A DNA stretch of 64,000 bases from Trichomonas vaginalis G3. Lineage: Eukaryota > Parabasalia > Trichomonadida > Trichomonadidae. The stretch covers positions 7,721,797 to 7,785,796 of the forward strand of contig NC_067204.1 of the NCBI RefSeq assembly GCF_026262505.1, in the 5' to 3' direction. Below, piece by piece: positions 51,106 through 60,391 of this stretch; within the stretch, counting starts at the first letter, position 1; each line of letters starts with the position of its first letter. The notes under the pieces are model-generated. The model was not told where the DNA came from and ran no database searches. It was given only the letters and a program-made list of their open reading frames with translations. A program made the position numbers and the translations under genes.

Positions 51106-51240
51106 ATATTCGTCAGGAGTTGTCTTATATTTGTTAGGAACTGTCTTTGAAAGTATACCACCTTGAACTTTGACAAGTTTGAAACGAGGTCTGACAATAG
51201 TAGTTTTATCTTCTGCTATGCAGTGTGTACATTTTGCCAT
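50998..51240 (-). CDS. possible zinc-ribbon small protein
   Basis: Frame starting MAKCTHCIAEDKTTIVRPRF immediately after the integrase region on the same strand. CTHC near the N-terminus and CVNC near residue 60 could form a zinc ribbon. Its 3' part overlaps the end of the tail-fibre-like region on the other strand, so the C-terminus is doubtful and the end given is a guess. Confidence 0.35.
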
Positions 51241-51990
51241 GTTTGCCTAAAAACTTCATAATATTCTCTTGTATACTTTCTTCTATTTTTACGAACACGA
51301 ATGTGAGTACCTGTCGGGTTCCCATTGTTGTCATAGTCAATAGTATTTTTCATATGGGTCGCGTTTAGGTATTTCTATTTTTACTTTGTCACCTTTCTGA
51401 AGTTTGAAGCCCGGCATTCTTTCTTGTTTGTCTCTTTTGACTAAATTATTAAATATATAGTCTTTCTCTAAGTCAGGGTTGTTTTTCATTTCTTCGGGGG
51501 AGTGGTTTCCCAAACCTTTTTGTTTACGGTTATTGTAAATATTTAAAACTTGTCTCATCTTTGCCATGGAGAAGTGTCTATATTTGTCGTCATATGACAT
51601 TTCATTTGCTTCACCACCTTGTGGTTGGTTTAAGTCTCTTAACATTTTTATACAACCGTCAATGACACCAAGAGCAGAATGGTTTGGTCGACAATGAAAT
51701 ATTGGTTTACATTTTTTGAACGCAGATAGTTTTTAATATCGTCTGATTTTGAAAGAACTTTCACAGTCAGATGTCAGTTTTGTTGGATGGTATTTGTCAA
51801 CGAATATTGTCAAAGCAGTTTTCACATCTAAATATTTTTGGACCATAATGGTATGGCTTCACAGTATCTTGTGTTTTGACCGACAAATATTAGCCAGTAT
51901 GGTGGTCCATCTGTTCTAACTCTCGGAATGTTTTCCAAGATATCCATAAACCAAGCATTTGGTGTTGAACTAAAGATTTTTATCATGAGT
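51241..51990 (-). pseudogene. retroviral-type integrase region (Maverick 2)
   Basis: Integrase of the Polinton/retrovirus type, which inserts the element DNA. Signs: NAWFMDILENIPRVRTDGPP (first D region), YWLIFVGQNTRYCEAIPLWS, SKSDDIKNYLRSKNVNQYF after the second D, and a C-terminal part YNNRKQKGLGNHSPEEMKNN with GFKLQKGDKVKIEIPKR. Broken, a few breaks. It is the best single marker that this is a Maverick and not another capsid element. Confidence 0.75.
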
Positions 51991-52056
51991 GCTTTTTTGT
52001 TGCCTTAGAAACATAGGGGTCCTTGTTTGGATTCGTCATTTTTTAACCCATAAGAA

Positions 52057-52459
52057 ATGGGTTTATTTGGCGCATTAGCAGGAGTCGCATCTAGATTTTT
52101 ACCCGCAGTGGGAACAATAGCCAGAGGTGTATTTGGAGTTGGAAGGAAGAGTTTTGAGTACATTAGGTATACTGAAAGAGAAAGCACAACCTATTATACA
52201 AACTGTACAGAAAGGTTGGGATGTAGCACGAGATGCAACAAATCTTATTCCAAATCCTGAAACAAGAGGAAAAGTTCAAGGATGGATGGACAATGTAGGA
52301 AGACAAGCAGGAAACTATTATAACAAAGCAAATGACTACTATAACCAAGCAGGACACTATATGGACCAAGGTGAAAGATTCTTTAACAGAGGATATAACC
52401 ATGCACAACAATGGGTAAACAATAACCAACCTCAACCGCCTCAAACGTGGGGAATGTAA
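52057..52459 (+). pseudogene. capsid-associated amphipathic protein region
   Basis: The N-terminal part MGLFGALAGVASRFLPAVGT is an amphipathic, glycine-rich helix. The C-terminal part is glutamine/asparagine/tyrosine-rich with repeats (GNYYNKANDYYNQAGHYMDQ). It resembles membrane-active inner-capsid proteins (adenovirus pVI-like) of Polintons in composition. Broken about once. Confidence 0.45.
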
Positions 52460-52478
52460 ATTTTTTTACTGAGATGAA

Positions 52479-52631
52479 ATGAACAATACAGCATTGAGAC
52501 AAATGGGTTCAAGATGGATTTGTCGGCTTCCAGCAGTTACACAACGTGTTTGTCAAGTTCTTCCTATACCTCAGGAAGTTTTAGACCGACTTAAAAAACC
52601 TAAACAACCAGTTGAAAACAAACCAAACTAA
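52479..52631 (+). CDS. small basic protein (50 aa)
   Basis: ATG behind TTTTTTTACTGAGATGAA, which is repeated exactly before the next gene at 52651. Sequence MNNTALRQMGSRWICRLPAV then RLKKPKQPVENKPN: short, cationic, two cysteines. Probably a core or DNA-condensing peptide; no family recognised. Confidence 0.5.
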   Translation: MNNTALRQMGSRWICRLPAVTQRVCQVLPIPQEVLDRLKKPKQPVENKPN

Positions 52632-52650
52632 AATTTTTTACTGAGATGAA

Positions 52651-53021
52651 ATGACCGAAGAAGTTGAAACGGTAGATTTGACACCACAAACAAAAAGTTC
52701 AGAACCATTGTCAAAACCTGTCAAAGAACTTACAGATGAGAGAAAAATTCAATAATAGAAAGTGCCAGGTCTGGAAATACAAACTCTAACTACAAAGTCA
52801 CTTTTCATAAAAATGGAACGGCAAGTATCTCAAAAAAGAAACAGACTCTCACAAATAAAATATTGAAGTCTGAAGGAGCTTTCGAGACAACAGATGGAAA
52901 AGTTTACTTCACTGACCAACAGTTCATTATAGAACATCTCATTGACTTAGAGTCGAAATATTCTAAACTTTACAACAAACACAAAAAGTTGAAAGGAAAA
53001 CAAAAAACAAATGGCATATGA
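52651..53021 (+). pseudogene. small charged Maverick protein region
   Basis: Starts MTEEVETVDLTPQTKSSEPL behind the same TTTTTTACTGAGATGAA motif. The C-terminal part is helical and basic (LIDLESKYSKLYNKHKKLKG). Broken about once. Function unknown. Confidence 0.4.
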
Positions 53022-53235
53022 TATTTATGAAGATGTTGACGACACAACTGTTCCTGCAAGTGAAGTAAAGTCAGAGGAACCGAAAAGTGACGAAAAACCG
53101 ATAGAAGAAGAGAAACCAAAAACTGAAGATAAACCAAAACCAAAGTTTAGTTTCCAAACTAAACCAAGTCAACCTTCATTAGCTGGTATGGGTTGGCGTC
53201 AAAGACTTATGGCAGCAGGCGGTTATGTTAAGTAA
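53011..53235 (+). CDS. small proline/lysine/glutamate-rich protein
   Basis: 74 codons, MAYDIYEDVDDTTVPASEV then EEEKPKTEDKPKPKFSFQ and a conserved-looking end (AGMGWRQRLMAAGGYVK). Low-complexity and extended; overlaps the previous region by a few bases. A virion-associated linker or scaffold is possible. Confidence 0.5.
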   Translation: MAYDIYEDVDDTTVPASEVKSEEPKSDEKPIEEEKPKTEDKPKPKFSFQTKPSQPSLAGMGWRQRLMAAGGYVK

Positions 53236-53268
53236 AGAGAAAAAAAATATTTTTTTATTTTTATAAAA

Positions 53269-55428
53269 ATGCCCCCATATAGAATGGATAGAAAATCTGC
53301 TAGAATAAAAGCAGAGTTGCAAAGATATGGTTGGAGAGTTTCGAAGAAGTTTAAATATAGGAAGGGAAGACCCATAAAAGTCTATGACAAATTGTCTGGT
53401 CTTCGCTACGAAATGGATTTGGAAACAGCACGTGCAAATTATCCAAACAGACTAGAGAGGTTAGAAGAAGAACGTCTTATGGACATGCCTTTCGATGTTA
53501 GTGAACCTCAAGTTGAAGGACACGACGGCTTTGCCAGATTCTACTGGAAACATGACGAACAATTGCATCCTTTGAGAAGGAAAAAAGGTAGTGCAGAGGA
53601 TGGTCATGCTCCCATGGAAAGAACAAGATATGCATATGAGAAGTACCGTGAAGTTAGAAGTCAAATTACTTCTGGTCGAACCTTTACAGTAAACTTTGAC
53701 GAAGGAAAAGAACAAAGAAGGCTTCATGGGTGTACTTGCTGCCATACAAGACGGAAATAAGAAAGGACACAATCTCAGATTGACCATAACAGATTTGGAT
53801 GGTCACATTTACTATGGCATATGGCAATGTCACAACAGCTGCAATGCTTCTTGACGCTTTCAAGACTACAAAGAGAGAACAAATGGTTGACTCCGACTCA
53901 GACATTTTGAATGCAATTGAAGGAATTGCAAGTGTCAAGTTCGAATGGTACCAACCTAACCCTCAAGCAGTCAGACAACATGCTGGATTACTTCCCCTTC
54001 AGAAATAAGTCTGACATTGACTTGACAAGGTATGGAATTTACAATTCAATTGAAACAATTGTCAATGAACCTTGCATTCTTACATGTCTCAGGAACTCTG
54101 GTCTTGTTACAGATGAGAAAATGAAGTATCTTGAGTCATGTGTGAAGACAAGGTACATTCTCAGAGGTCAATTGGCAAAAATTGCACCGTTGGCAAATGT
54201 CAATATCCGAGTCAACATACCTACAGCTAAAGGTTCTTCACATGACGACTATGTTGTTGACTTCAAATTGCCATGGTTGAAGATTGTAATTGTCCACAAC
54301 CACTTCATGTTGAACGAAAGTCTTACAAACCCATTGTTCGGAAAAGGCAAGTGCAACATTGTCAGAGCTGTAAACATTCTTTTCGAGAGAAAGGTTTGTT
54401 GGAACCAATTCCAGATGACAAGCTGACAGAAACTTTTGTACCAAAAGACGAAACAAACTTTTCATTGTTAGCAAGACCAAAAGTTGTTCCAGACAAAGTT
54501 CTAGTACAAAAGAAGTACACAATTCCACAAGGAGTTGGATTGTTCGGATACCAACCTGAACCAGAAGAACTTCCAATGAGGTTGCAAGAACTTCAAGATG
54601 CTATAAACAAACTTCCATTGAGACATCCAATTGACGTCAAATTGTATTGGAGAGCATCTGAGTTAGGTCAGAAGGTTTTATATGAAACAGGTTGCTTCGA
54701 CGATGTTTATGAGATAACAGGAGAAGTTTCTCAGAAGATAAGAGACTCACTTGAATTTCCACAAACTGGACCAATTGGTTGCGACAAGTTCGACTCAGAT
54801 GAAAAAAATATACTATGTCGACCTTAACGCTGCATACATGAGGTTTGTCCAATATATTCCGACTGGAATTCCAAACGAAGATGGTGAGTTCCCGGGAAGG
54901 AACTATACAGTTGGAAAAGTCATACAACAACTGTATGATATTAGGAAAGCTTCAAACCCCAAACTTGCAATGACACTCAAATTGCTTATGAATTCGACAT
55001 GGGGATATTCCATTAAGAAACCTCAAGAGATGAAGAGTAAACATTATGAGAAGGTCGACAACTTTGTTGAAAGGTTTTCTCCTTTTGTTTTGAAGTACGA
55101 ATTCACTCAAGGTCAAAGTGGCTTAGTAACCACATTAAAACCTATTGTCGAACATTGGTCTTACCCTCAGTTCGCAAAGGCAGTCCTTGACAACTACAAC
55201 AAATTCTTCTCCGAAGTCAAATCCAAAGTGAAGGTTTACTATGAGAACATTGACGCACTCATGACGAACGAAGAAGGATACAACAAACTCATTGAAATGG
55301 GAATGGTCGGTGAAAAGATGGGCTGTTTTAAGCTAGATAAGGTATTTTCCGAAGTTCATGTCCTCTCCAAGCGTAAGTACTGGGGCATACTTGAAGACGG
55401 CACAGAAATAAAACATTGCATGAAATAA
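53269..55428 (+). pseudogene. family B DNA polymerase region (Maverick 2)
   Basis: Starts behind AATATTTTTTTATTTTTATA at ATG 53269 (MPPYRMDRKSARIKAELQRY). Polymerase signatures lie in the right order: KIYYVDLNAAYMRFVQYIP (motif A variant), LKLLMNSTWGYSIKKPQE (motif B, NSxxG), KVKVYYENIDALMTNEEG (motif C variant) and a C-terminal KRKYWGILEDGTE. The motifs differ from those of Maverick 1 (SLYPS and DCDSM there), so the two elements belong to different lineages. Broken, about five breaks. Confidence 0.8.
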
Positions 55429-55576
55429 AAACGTTTTTCAAAAAAGTGACATTTTTAAAATTTTATTTGAACTGTACGCTGAGTTTGTTGGAGAAGACCG
55501 TTGGGAAACTTGTTTGTTAGATGAGAAATATGAAATGGCATACCATTTTAAAACAATATATTTTTACATATATTAA

Positions 55577-56434
55577 ATGCTTCAGGTTGAAAAACAAAGA
55601 ACAAAAGTAGCAGATACAAAACCGTTAGACTATATCTTTACAAATGCTGGTAGGACTATTTCAGATGAAGAAATTTCATCCCGAGCATACAGGTTTGACT
55701 ATCCAGTTCGTTGGCTTCAAAGTCCTTCAGATGCAAAGGCAATAGGATTTAGAAGAGTTTTGTTTTCAAATAGAACTAACGCGTTTATGTTCGCAGTATA
55801 TTTTCATGGGCAGTATAAAGGTTCTGATGGTCTAATAGACAAATTTGATGAAATGAGAATCTTTACAGTTCGTTCAGACGAAAGTCTTGAGAAAACTCTA
55901 AATGACTTTCAAACTCAAATGAACAAATACTATTGGGAATTTCAAGAAAAATACGACTCTTTACTAAATGGAACATACTATCTGAAACTAGAATATGACA
56001 AGATGAACTCCACCGTTTCATTTCAAAAGATTGAAATTAACCCTCCAAGAGATACAGAGTTTTTATTTTGGGGAGTAGACAAACGTTCTTGGGCACAATT
56101 TCTTCGGTTACTAAACCAGAACGAACCATTACCACCAGATGGTCCATTTAAATTTATACTTCCACCAGCAGATTTGACAGTTTATAGAAACGTGTTTGAC
56201 CCTCAAAATGTTATGTGCCATGCAAGTTTCAGTTCAAGCAACAATAGTTTTCTATGTATCGGTAAGGACTTTTATGACTTTGCTTCTAAATTCTACGAAC
56301 CACCTAGTAACAGTTTCTCTGACTTTCAAGTTTGGTTCACAACAAATGGTGTGCAGCATATTATTCCATTGTACTATGACTTTTATCTCGAATTGTCTTT
56401 CATATACAACTACGGAAAAGTGCTGAAAAAGTGA
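55577..56434 (+). CDS. minor capsid (penton-like) protein, Maverick 2
   Basis: Fully open frame of 285 codons behind AATATATTTTTACATATATT. Beta-rich throughout; RFDYPVRWLQSPSDAKAIGF and DFQVWFTTNGVQHIIPLYYD are shared with the decayed copy at 48909-49650. The length equals that of the Maverick 1 minor capsid gene, although sequence likeness is weak by eye. Structural protein of the capsid vertex by analogy; no enzyme motif. Confidence 0.55.
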   Translation: MLQVEKQRTKVADTKPLDYIFTNAGRTISDEEISSRAYRFDYPVRWLQSPSDAKAIGFRRVLFSNRTNAFMFAVYFHGQYKGSDGLIDKFDEMRIFTVRSDESLEKTLNDFQTQMNKYYWEFQEKYDSLLNGTYYLKLEYDKMNSTVSFQKIEINPPRDTEFLFWGVDKRSWAQFLRLLNQNEPLPPDGPFKFILPPADLTVYRNVFDPQNVMCHASFSSSNNSFLCIGKDFYDFASKFYEPPSNSFSDFQVWFTTNGVQHIIPLYYDFYLELSFIYNYGKVLKK

Positions 56435-56445
56435 GTTTATGTTAG

Positions 56446-56500
56446 CATGTTAGATCTCACCTCTTTTCTCACCTAATTTTTCACCCTCTTGAATTTTCAT
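56446..56500. promoter_or_regulatory. GATCTCACCTC inverted-repeat spacer
   Basis: TTAGATCTCACCTCTTTTCT then CACCTAATTTTTCACCC follow the capsid stop; same family as 592-645. The stretch GAATTTTCATGAATTTCC that follows recurs after the copy at 57118-57165. Confidence 0.5.
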
Positions 56501-56694
56501 GAATTTCCTTAAGATAGAAAAAAAGTGAGTTAAAATGAGATGTTTACTGAAGGGGTTGGATGCCGCCTTCTGAGGTTATGTAGAACGGCTGACCCGAGAA
56601 GTGGAACAGTGCTCTGAGAATTTGGTTCATTCTTGGGAAAGGGTTCTCTCTGTTTGGAAGTAGTATCCTCATCTAATGGCTCGATGTTGTCCAT

Positions 56695-57097
56695 TGTACT
56701 TTTTCAGAACAATACTTGCACTGCTTCAGAACAATACTTGCACTGCTTCAGAACAATACTTGCACTGCTTCAGAACAATACTTGTACTTTTTCAGAACAA
56801 GACTTGTACTTTTTCAGAACAATACTTGTACTTTTTCAGAACAAATTTCCCATAAAAGCTCTCAATTTGTGAGAAAAATTTTCTGTTTCAGAACAATATT
56901 TGTACTGTTTCAGAACAATATTTGTACTGTTTCAGAACAATATTTGTACTGTTTCAGAACAATATTTGTACTGTTTCAGAACAATATTTGTACTGTTTCA
57001 GAACAATATTTGTACTGTTTCAAGACAATACTTGCACTGCTTCAGAACAATATTTGTACTGTTTCAAGACAATATTTGCACTGCTTCAGAACAATGT
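56695..57097. repeat. 22-bp minisatellite (TTCAGAACAATA units)
   Basis: About 17 units of TTCAGAACAATATTTGTACT plus GT type in two blocks, separated by a short unique stretch near 56,850. Variants CTTGCACTGC and CTTGTACTTT cluster by block. The unit lacks stops in all three plus-strand frames, so several overlapping open frames arise by chance. Confidence 0.93.
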
Positions 57098-57117
57098 CCG
57101 ACGTACCACCAAAAAAT

Positions 57118-57165
57118 ATATTTTAGGTGAAGTGGTTAGATCTCACCTGTTTTTTCACCCGTTGA
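57118..57165. promoter_or_regulatory. GGTGAAGTGG/TCTCACC inverted repeat
   Basis: AATATATTTTAGGTGAAGTG then GTTAGATCTCACC and TTTTTTCACCC. Same family as 592-645, 9264-9325, 56446-56500 and 58153-58225. Confidence 0.5.
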
Positions 57166-57244
57166 ATTTTCATGAATTTCCTTAAGATAGAAAAAAGTGA
57201 GTTAGTATTTTTAAAAAAATATTTTTTATTTTTATTGTAAGAAC

Positions 57245-58153
57245 ATGTTAGCAACAACAGCACCAAACTCTTTAGTCATGAACCCAACTTCAATGTTAGT
57301 AGAAATGAAAAGCTTCATTCCTTCTTCATATACTTTCGAAACAGAAATCCAGAAGATAAAGCAGGAACTTCTCCAAGGAGATTTAGATTGCACTGCAAAA
57401 GATGAAACAAATGAAGAATATCTTTATGACATGCAGGATATTATTGACCATTTACCTAAACTTCCTGAAATCCAACAACAAAAGCTTACTATTCCAGAAT
57501 TCGATGAAATAGAAGTGAAACCAACCGACTCGGTAGAAATAAAGAAGTTCATACGTAAGGTTAACTATGAGTTTCTTGGATTTCATTGCAACCACAAAGT
57601 CATGGACAAAGACTGCGATATGGTATATTTCATTGACATATATAAATCTGAAGAATTTAAGACCTACGACAACTTTGTTTCGTTAGTTGCAAAATGTGTA
57701 TGGCAGATAAGAGATAAAGATAAAAGAGGTAAAGTATGGAACGAACAGATAAAACCAGCAACTTTTGAGTTAAAGAAAACCATTGACGCTATAGTTGTAC
57801 TTGCAGGACAAATTTCAATGTACAATGCTAAAATGAACCCACAATGTTCTAAATGTAAAGCAGCAATGAGGAAATATAACTACTCCGTCAAAGAGATAGA
57901 ACGTATGCGAAACGACTATGCTGACTTAAAGAAAGAAGCAGAGAAACCAGCAGAAGATAAAATGGACATGTTGACATTTCTGAACAAAAACTATCCAACT
58001 GCTGACGATTTCCTTCTATCTGATGTCAAGAAGAAATATAAAGAAACATTCGGCATTGTGAAAACATTCGATGTACTAAAAGAAGAAATAGAAGCTACAA
58101 AACTGTTTAGGATTTCAAATATACATCGTACAATTCATGTGAAACGCTTGTGA
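57245..58153 (+). CDS. unknown 302-aa Maverick protein
   Basis: Open frame behind AATATTTTTTATTTTTATTG. No family recognised. N-terminal half acidic and helical (FETEIQKIKQELLQGDLDCT, YDMQDIIDHLPKLPEIQQQK). The middle has a globular segment (FLGFHCNHKVMDKDCDMVYF) and NPQCSKCKAAMRKY with a CxxC. The C-terminus ends DDFLLSDVKKKYKETFGIVK. It is intact, conserved in length and placed in the replication half of the element, so a replication or regulatory accessory role is possible. Confidence 0.5.
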   Translation: MLATTAPNSLVMNPTSMLVEMKSFIPSSYTFETEIQKIKQELLQGDLDCTAKDETNEEYLYDMQDIIDHLPKLPEIQQQKLTIPEFDEIEVKPTDSVEIKKFIRKVNYEFLGFHCNHKVMDKDCDMVYFIDIYKSEEFKTYDNFVSLVAKCVWQIRDKDKRGKVWNEQIKPATFELKKTIDAIVVLAGQISMYNAKMNPQCSKCKAAMRKYNYSVKEIERMRNDYADLKKEAEKPAEDKMDMLTFLNKNYPTADDFLLSDVKKKYKETFGIVKTFDVLKEEIEATKLFRISNIHRTIHVKRL

Positions 58154-58225
58154 AAAAGAGGTGAGAAAAGAGGTTAGAAATGAGGTTAGATCTAACCTTC
58201 TACCCTAAAATATATTTTTATTGAA
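58153..58225. promoter_or_regulatory. AGGTGAG/GATCTAACCT inverted-repeat spacer
   Basis: AAAAAGAGGTGAGAAAAGAG then GGTTAGATCTAACC, ending CTAAAATATATTTTTATTG. A diverged member of the intergenic family. Confidence 0.45.
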
Positions 58226-58227
58226 AA

Positions 58228-58500
58228 ATGACCAAAAATCATGAGTTTCCTCATATGTTTGCGACCCGAGGAAAACCGCGGGTCGAGATTCCGTACGAAA
58301 ATCGTAAAAATTTGTCAAATGGTTTGAGAGGCTGGTATGTACATAGACTTCTTGTAAATGCTGTTGCAATGTGGGCTTACTTTACATCGTTCAGAAACCA
58401 AACATACAGACATTGGTTCAAAAACCAAAGCACACAAGAACTTTTGAGTGAAATTTCTCTAGACCGACTTTTTTCGGTCTAGCATAAAACTCATGAAAAT
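58228..58500 (+). pseudogene. KilA-N mosaic fragment
   Basis: A patchwork rather than a gene. One part carries GWYVHRLLVNAVAMWA (KilA-N core, as at 1-60). It joins AYFTSFRN-type sequence that matches the start of TTTACATCGTTCAGAAACC at about 59260. It then runs into a HWFKNQSTQELLSE stretch like WFELNSTHELLSE of the gene at 59612. It looks like debris from recombination among the neighbouring KilA-N/T5orf172 genes. A GC-rich stem (CGACCCG ... CGGGTCG) lies inside. Confidence 0.55.
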
Positions 58501-58860
58501 CGTGAAAAAATGACCAAATTTCATTATATAACTGTTATTTTTTTACGAAGAGAACTTTTGCACTTCGTAAAAAAAATCCCTGAAATCGTGAAAAAATGAC
58601 CAAATTTCATTATATAACTGTTATTTTTTTACGAAGAGAACTTTTGCACTTCGTAAAAAAAATCCCTGAAATCATATCTTTTATACAAAATAAATGAAAA
58701 ATTGCGACCCAGACTTTTTCGAGGGTCGCCTAAAACTCATGAAAATCGTAAAAAAATGACCAAATTTCATTATATAACTGTTATTTTTGACGAAGAGAAC
58801 TTTGACACTTCGTCAAAAAAATCCCTGAAATCATATCTTTTATACAAGATAGAAAAAATA
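58500..58860. repeat. about 100-bp tandem repeat, three units
   Basis: Units contain ATGACCAAATTTCATTATAT, AACTGTTATTTTT and CTGAAATC. Each holds an inverted repeat TTACGAAG ... CTTCGTAA (TGACGAAG ... CTTCGTCA in the third). The third unit's base changes keep the pairing. Confidence 0.85.
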
Positions 58861-58877
58861 AAGTTAGTTTTTTGTAA

Positions 58878-58911
58878 AATATTTTTTTTATTTTGTATGT
58901 AAAGACAGAAA
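58878..58911 (+). promoter_or_regulatory. shared upstream block of the KilA-N pair
   Basis: AAATATTTTTTTTATTTTGT then ATGTAAAGACAGA; repeated almost exactly at 59578-59611 before the next gene, so both genes probably use one promoter design. Confidence 0.65.
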
Positions 58912-59523
58912 ATGACAAACACTGAGTTTGAAACAGTTAGAAAGATAGACAATGACACCAAAATGGTTAGAATAGGTGATTTAAACGTAAGATACTCAAA
59001 GAAATACAACAAATATTCTTTGTCAGACATTATATCTCCATCTGGAAAGAGAGCAATCGACTGGGTTAGAATTGCTTCTACTCAGAAAATTTTGACAAGA
59101 AATCCTGAGCTTATGATATCAGTAGCATTTCATGGAACAAGAGCATATCTTATAGACAAAAGTCTTATACCAATAGTTTTGTTATGGTTAGACCCAGTTG
59201 TTGGATATAACTTCATAACATATGGTTCATTCGATACGGAACGTTGCAGTGAAGGCTTACTTTACATCGTTCAGAAACCGAAGGACTTCAATACAAAGAG
59301 ATATAAGATAGGAAGAACATATAATATAACTCTAAGATATGACAGTATAGTCAATAGAGTCAAGGTTGTGTTCGTTAACGATATGAGAGCTGCAGAAACA
59401 GAACTGCTTGAAGTTTTTGAGAAAATGTATGGTGCTCCCACGAAAGGTAAAGAAACGTTTGAAGTAGATGAGATAGGTAAAGCTATAAAATTATTTGACG
59501 AAGTTGCTGAAAAATACATGTAA
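58912..59523 (+). CDS. KilA-N-like / T5orf172 (GIY-YIG-type) domain protein
   Basis: 203 codons. The N-terminal half has a KilA-N/MSV199-like pattern (AFHGTRAYLIDKSLIPIVLL then WLDPVVGYNF). The C-terminal half matches the T5orf172 domain of the GIY-YIG superfamily: EGLLYIVQKPKDFNTKRYKI, GRTYNITLRYDS and TELLEVFEKMYGAPTKGKET. Large DNA viruses use such fusions as nucleases or DNA-binding regulators. It is the first of two adjacent genes with almost identical upstream blocks. The stop is followed by AGCGTTTATTTTTGG. Confidence 0.7.
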   Translation: MTNTEFETVRKIDNDTKMVRIGDLNVRYSKKYNKYSLSDIISPSGKRAIDWVRIASTQKILTRNPELMISVAFHGTRAYLIDKSLIPIVLLWLDPVVGYNFITYGSFDTERCSEGLLYIVQKPKDFNTKRYKIGRTYNITLRYDSIVNRVKVVFVNDMRAAETELLEVFEKMYGAPTKGKETFEVDEIGKAIKLFDEVAEKYM

Positions 59524-59611
59524 AGCGTTTATTTTTGGTCTTTTGTGAAAGTCAGGAAATAACGCTAGTTTTTTATAAAATATTTTTTTTATTTTGTATG
59601 TAAAGACAGAT

Positions 59612-60391
59612 ATGTCAACAACCGAGAACACAACAACTGCTATCGTTCATGAAGCTATAAATGAAGAATACGAGTGGGTTCAGTATAACAAACAGTTACG
59701 TCTCATTCGTTCGGTCAAAGACGATATGTACCAAATGCAAAGTATTTTGACAGCATGTTTTGCTCCAGATACCAAACATACAGACGATTGGTTTGAATTA
59801 AATAGCACTCATGAACTCCTCAGTGAGTTTGAACATGTAGAACTTAAAAAGATGTACCAAGACAGACAAAACTTACCATCACATCTAAAAGGTATATATG
59901 TTCATAAGTTCCTAGTTAGTTCAATAGCAATGTGGGCTTCACCTCGTTATGCAATCTACATACTTATGCTACTTGACGAACTTTGTACAAAGCAGAGAGA
60001 AGATATGATGAAAGAAGACAAAAACATACAGAAAAGAATACCACGTTCGGTACCAAAAGGAAAGGAAAAGAACTATAAGTATATGATTTATACTGAAGAG
60101 ATGGAAAATGAAGAAGACAGAGATATGGTTATGTTGCATTTAGTCAGAAGAAACAACAAAAGCTTTTACGACCTTGCTAAGATTTACAAATCTGACAGAA
60201 ATTGGTTCTATCGCGAAAACTTACCGATTTCAATGACACCGAATGAAGATGTGAAACAAATAGTTCAAGATACTTTACCTCAAACACACTATGATATTAA
60301 AGGTTGTACAATACTTACCTTCAAAGAAGATTTGCCATTGTTAAAGGAAAAAATAACAGAGTATTTTGACAACTTCAAACAAGTAGAGTAG
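59612..60391 (+). CDS. KilA-N domain protein (259 aa)
   Basis: The start is ATG 59612 (MSTTENTTTAIVHEAINEEY); the open frame before it has only a TTG. Residues 15-75 (YEWVQYNKQLRLIRSVKDDM) form an N-terminal domain. The KilA-N core is GIYVHKFLVSSIAMWASPRY at about residues 93-112, followed by ILMLLDELCTKQREDM. The C-terminal third (IQKRIPRSVPKGKEKNYKYM to the end) is nearly identical to the Maverick 1 protein at 1-486, so the two elements share a recent exchange of this gene. Likely DNA-binding regulator. Confidence 0.75.
   Translation: MSTTENTTTAIVHEAINEEYEWVQYNKQLRLIRSVKDDMYQMQSILTACFAPDTKHTDDWFELNSTHELLSEFEHVELKKMYQDRQNLPSHLKGIYVHKFLVSSIAMWASPRYAIYILMLLDELCTKQREDMMKEDKNIQKRIPRSVPKGKEKNYKYMIYTEEMENEEDRDMVMLHLVRRNNKSFYDLAKIYKSDRNWFYRENLPISMTPNEDVKQIVQDTLPQTHYDIKGCTILTFKEDLPLLKEKITEYFDNFKQVE

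Noticed and set aside
56716-57185. Cysteine/phenylalanine-rich proteins from open frames in the 22-bp repeats
   Set aside because: All three frames are open only because the unit lacks stops; no domain and no fixed start.
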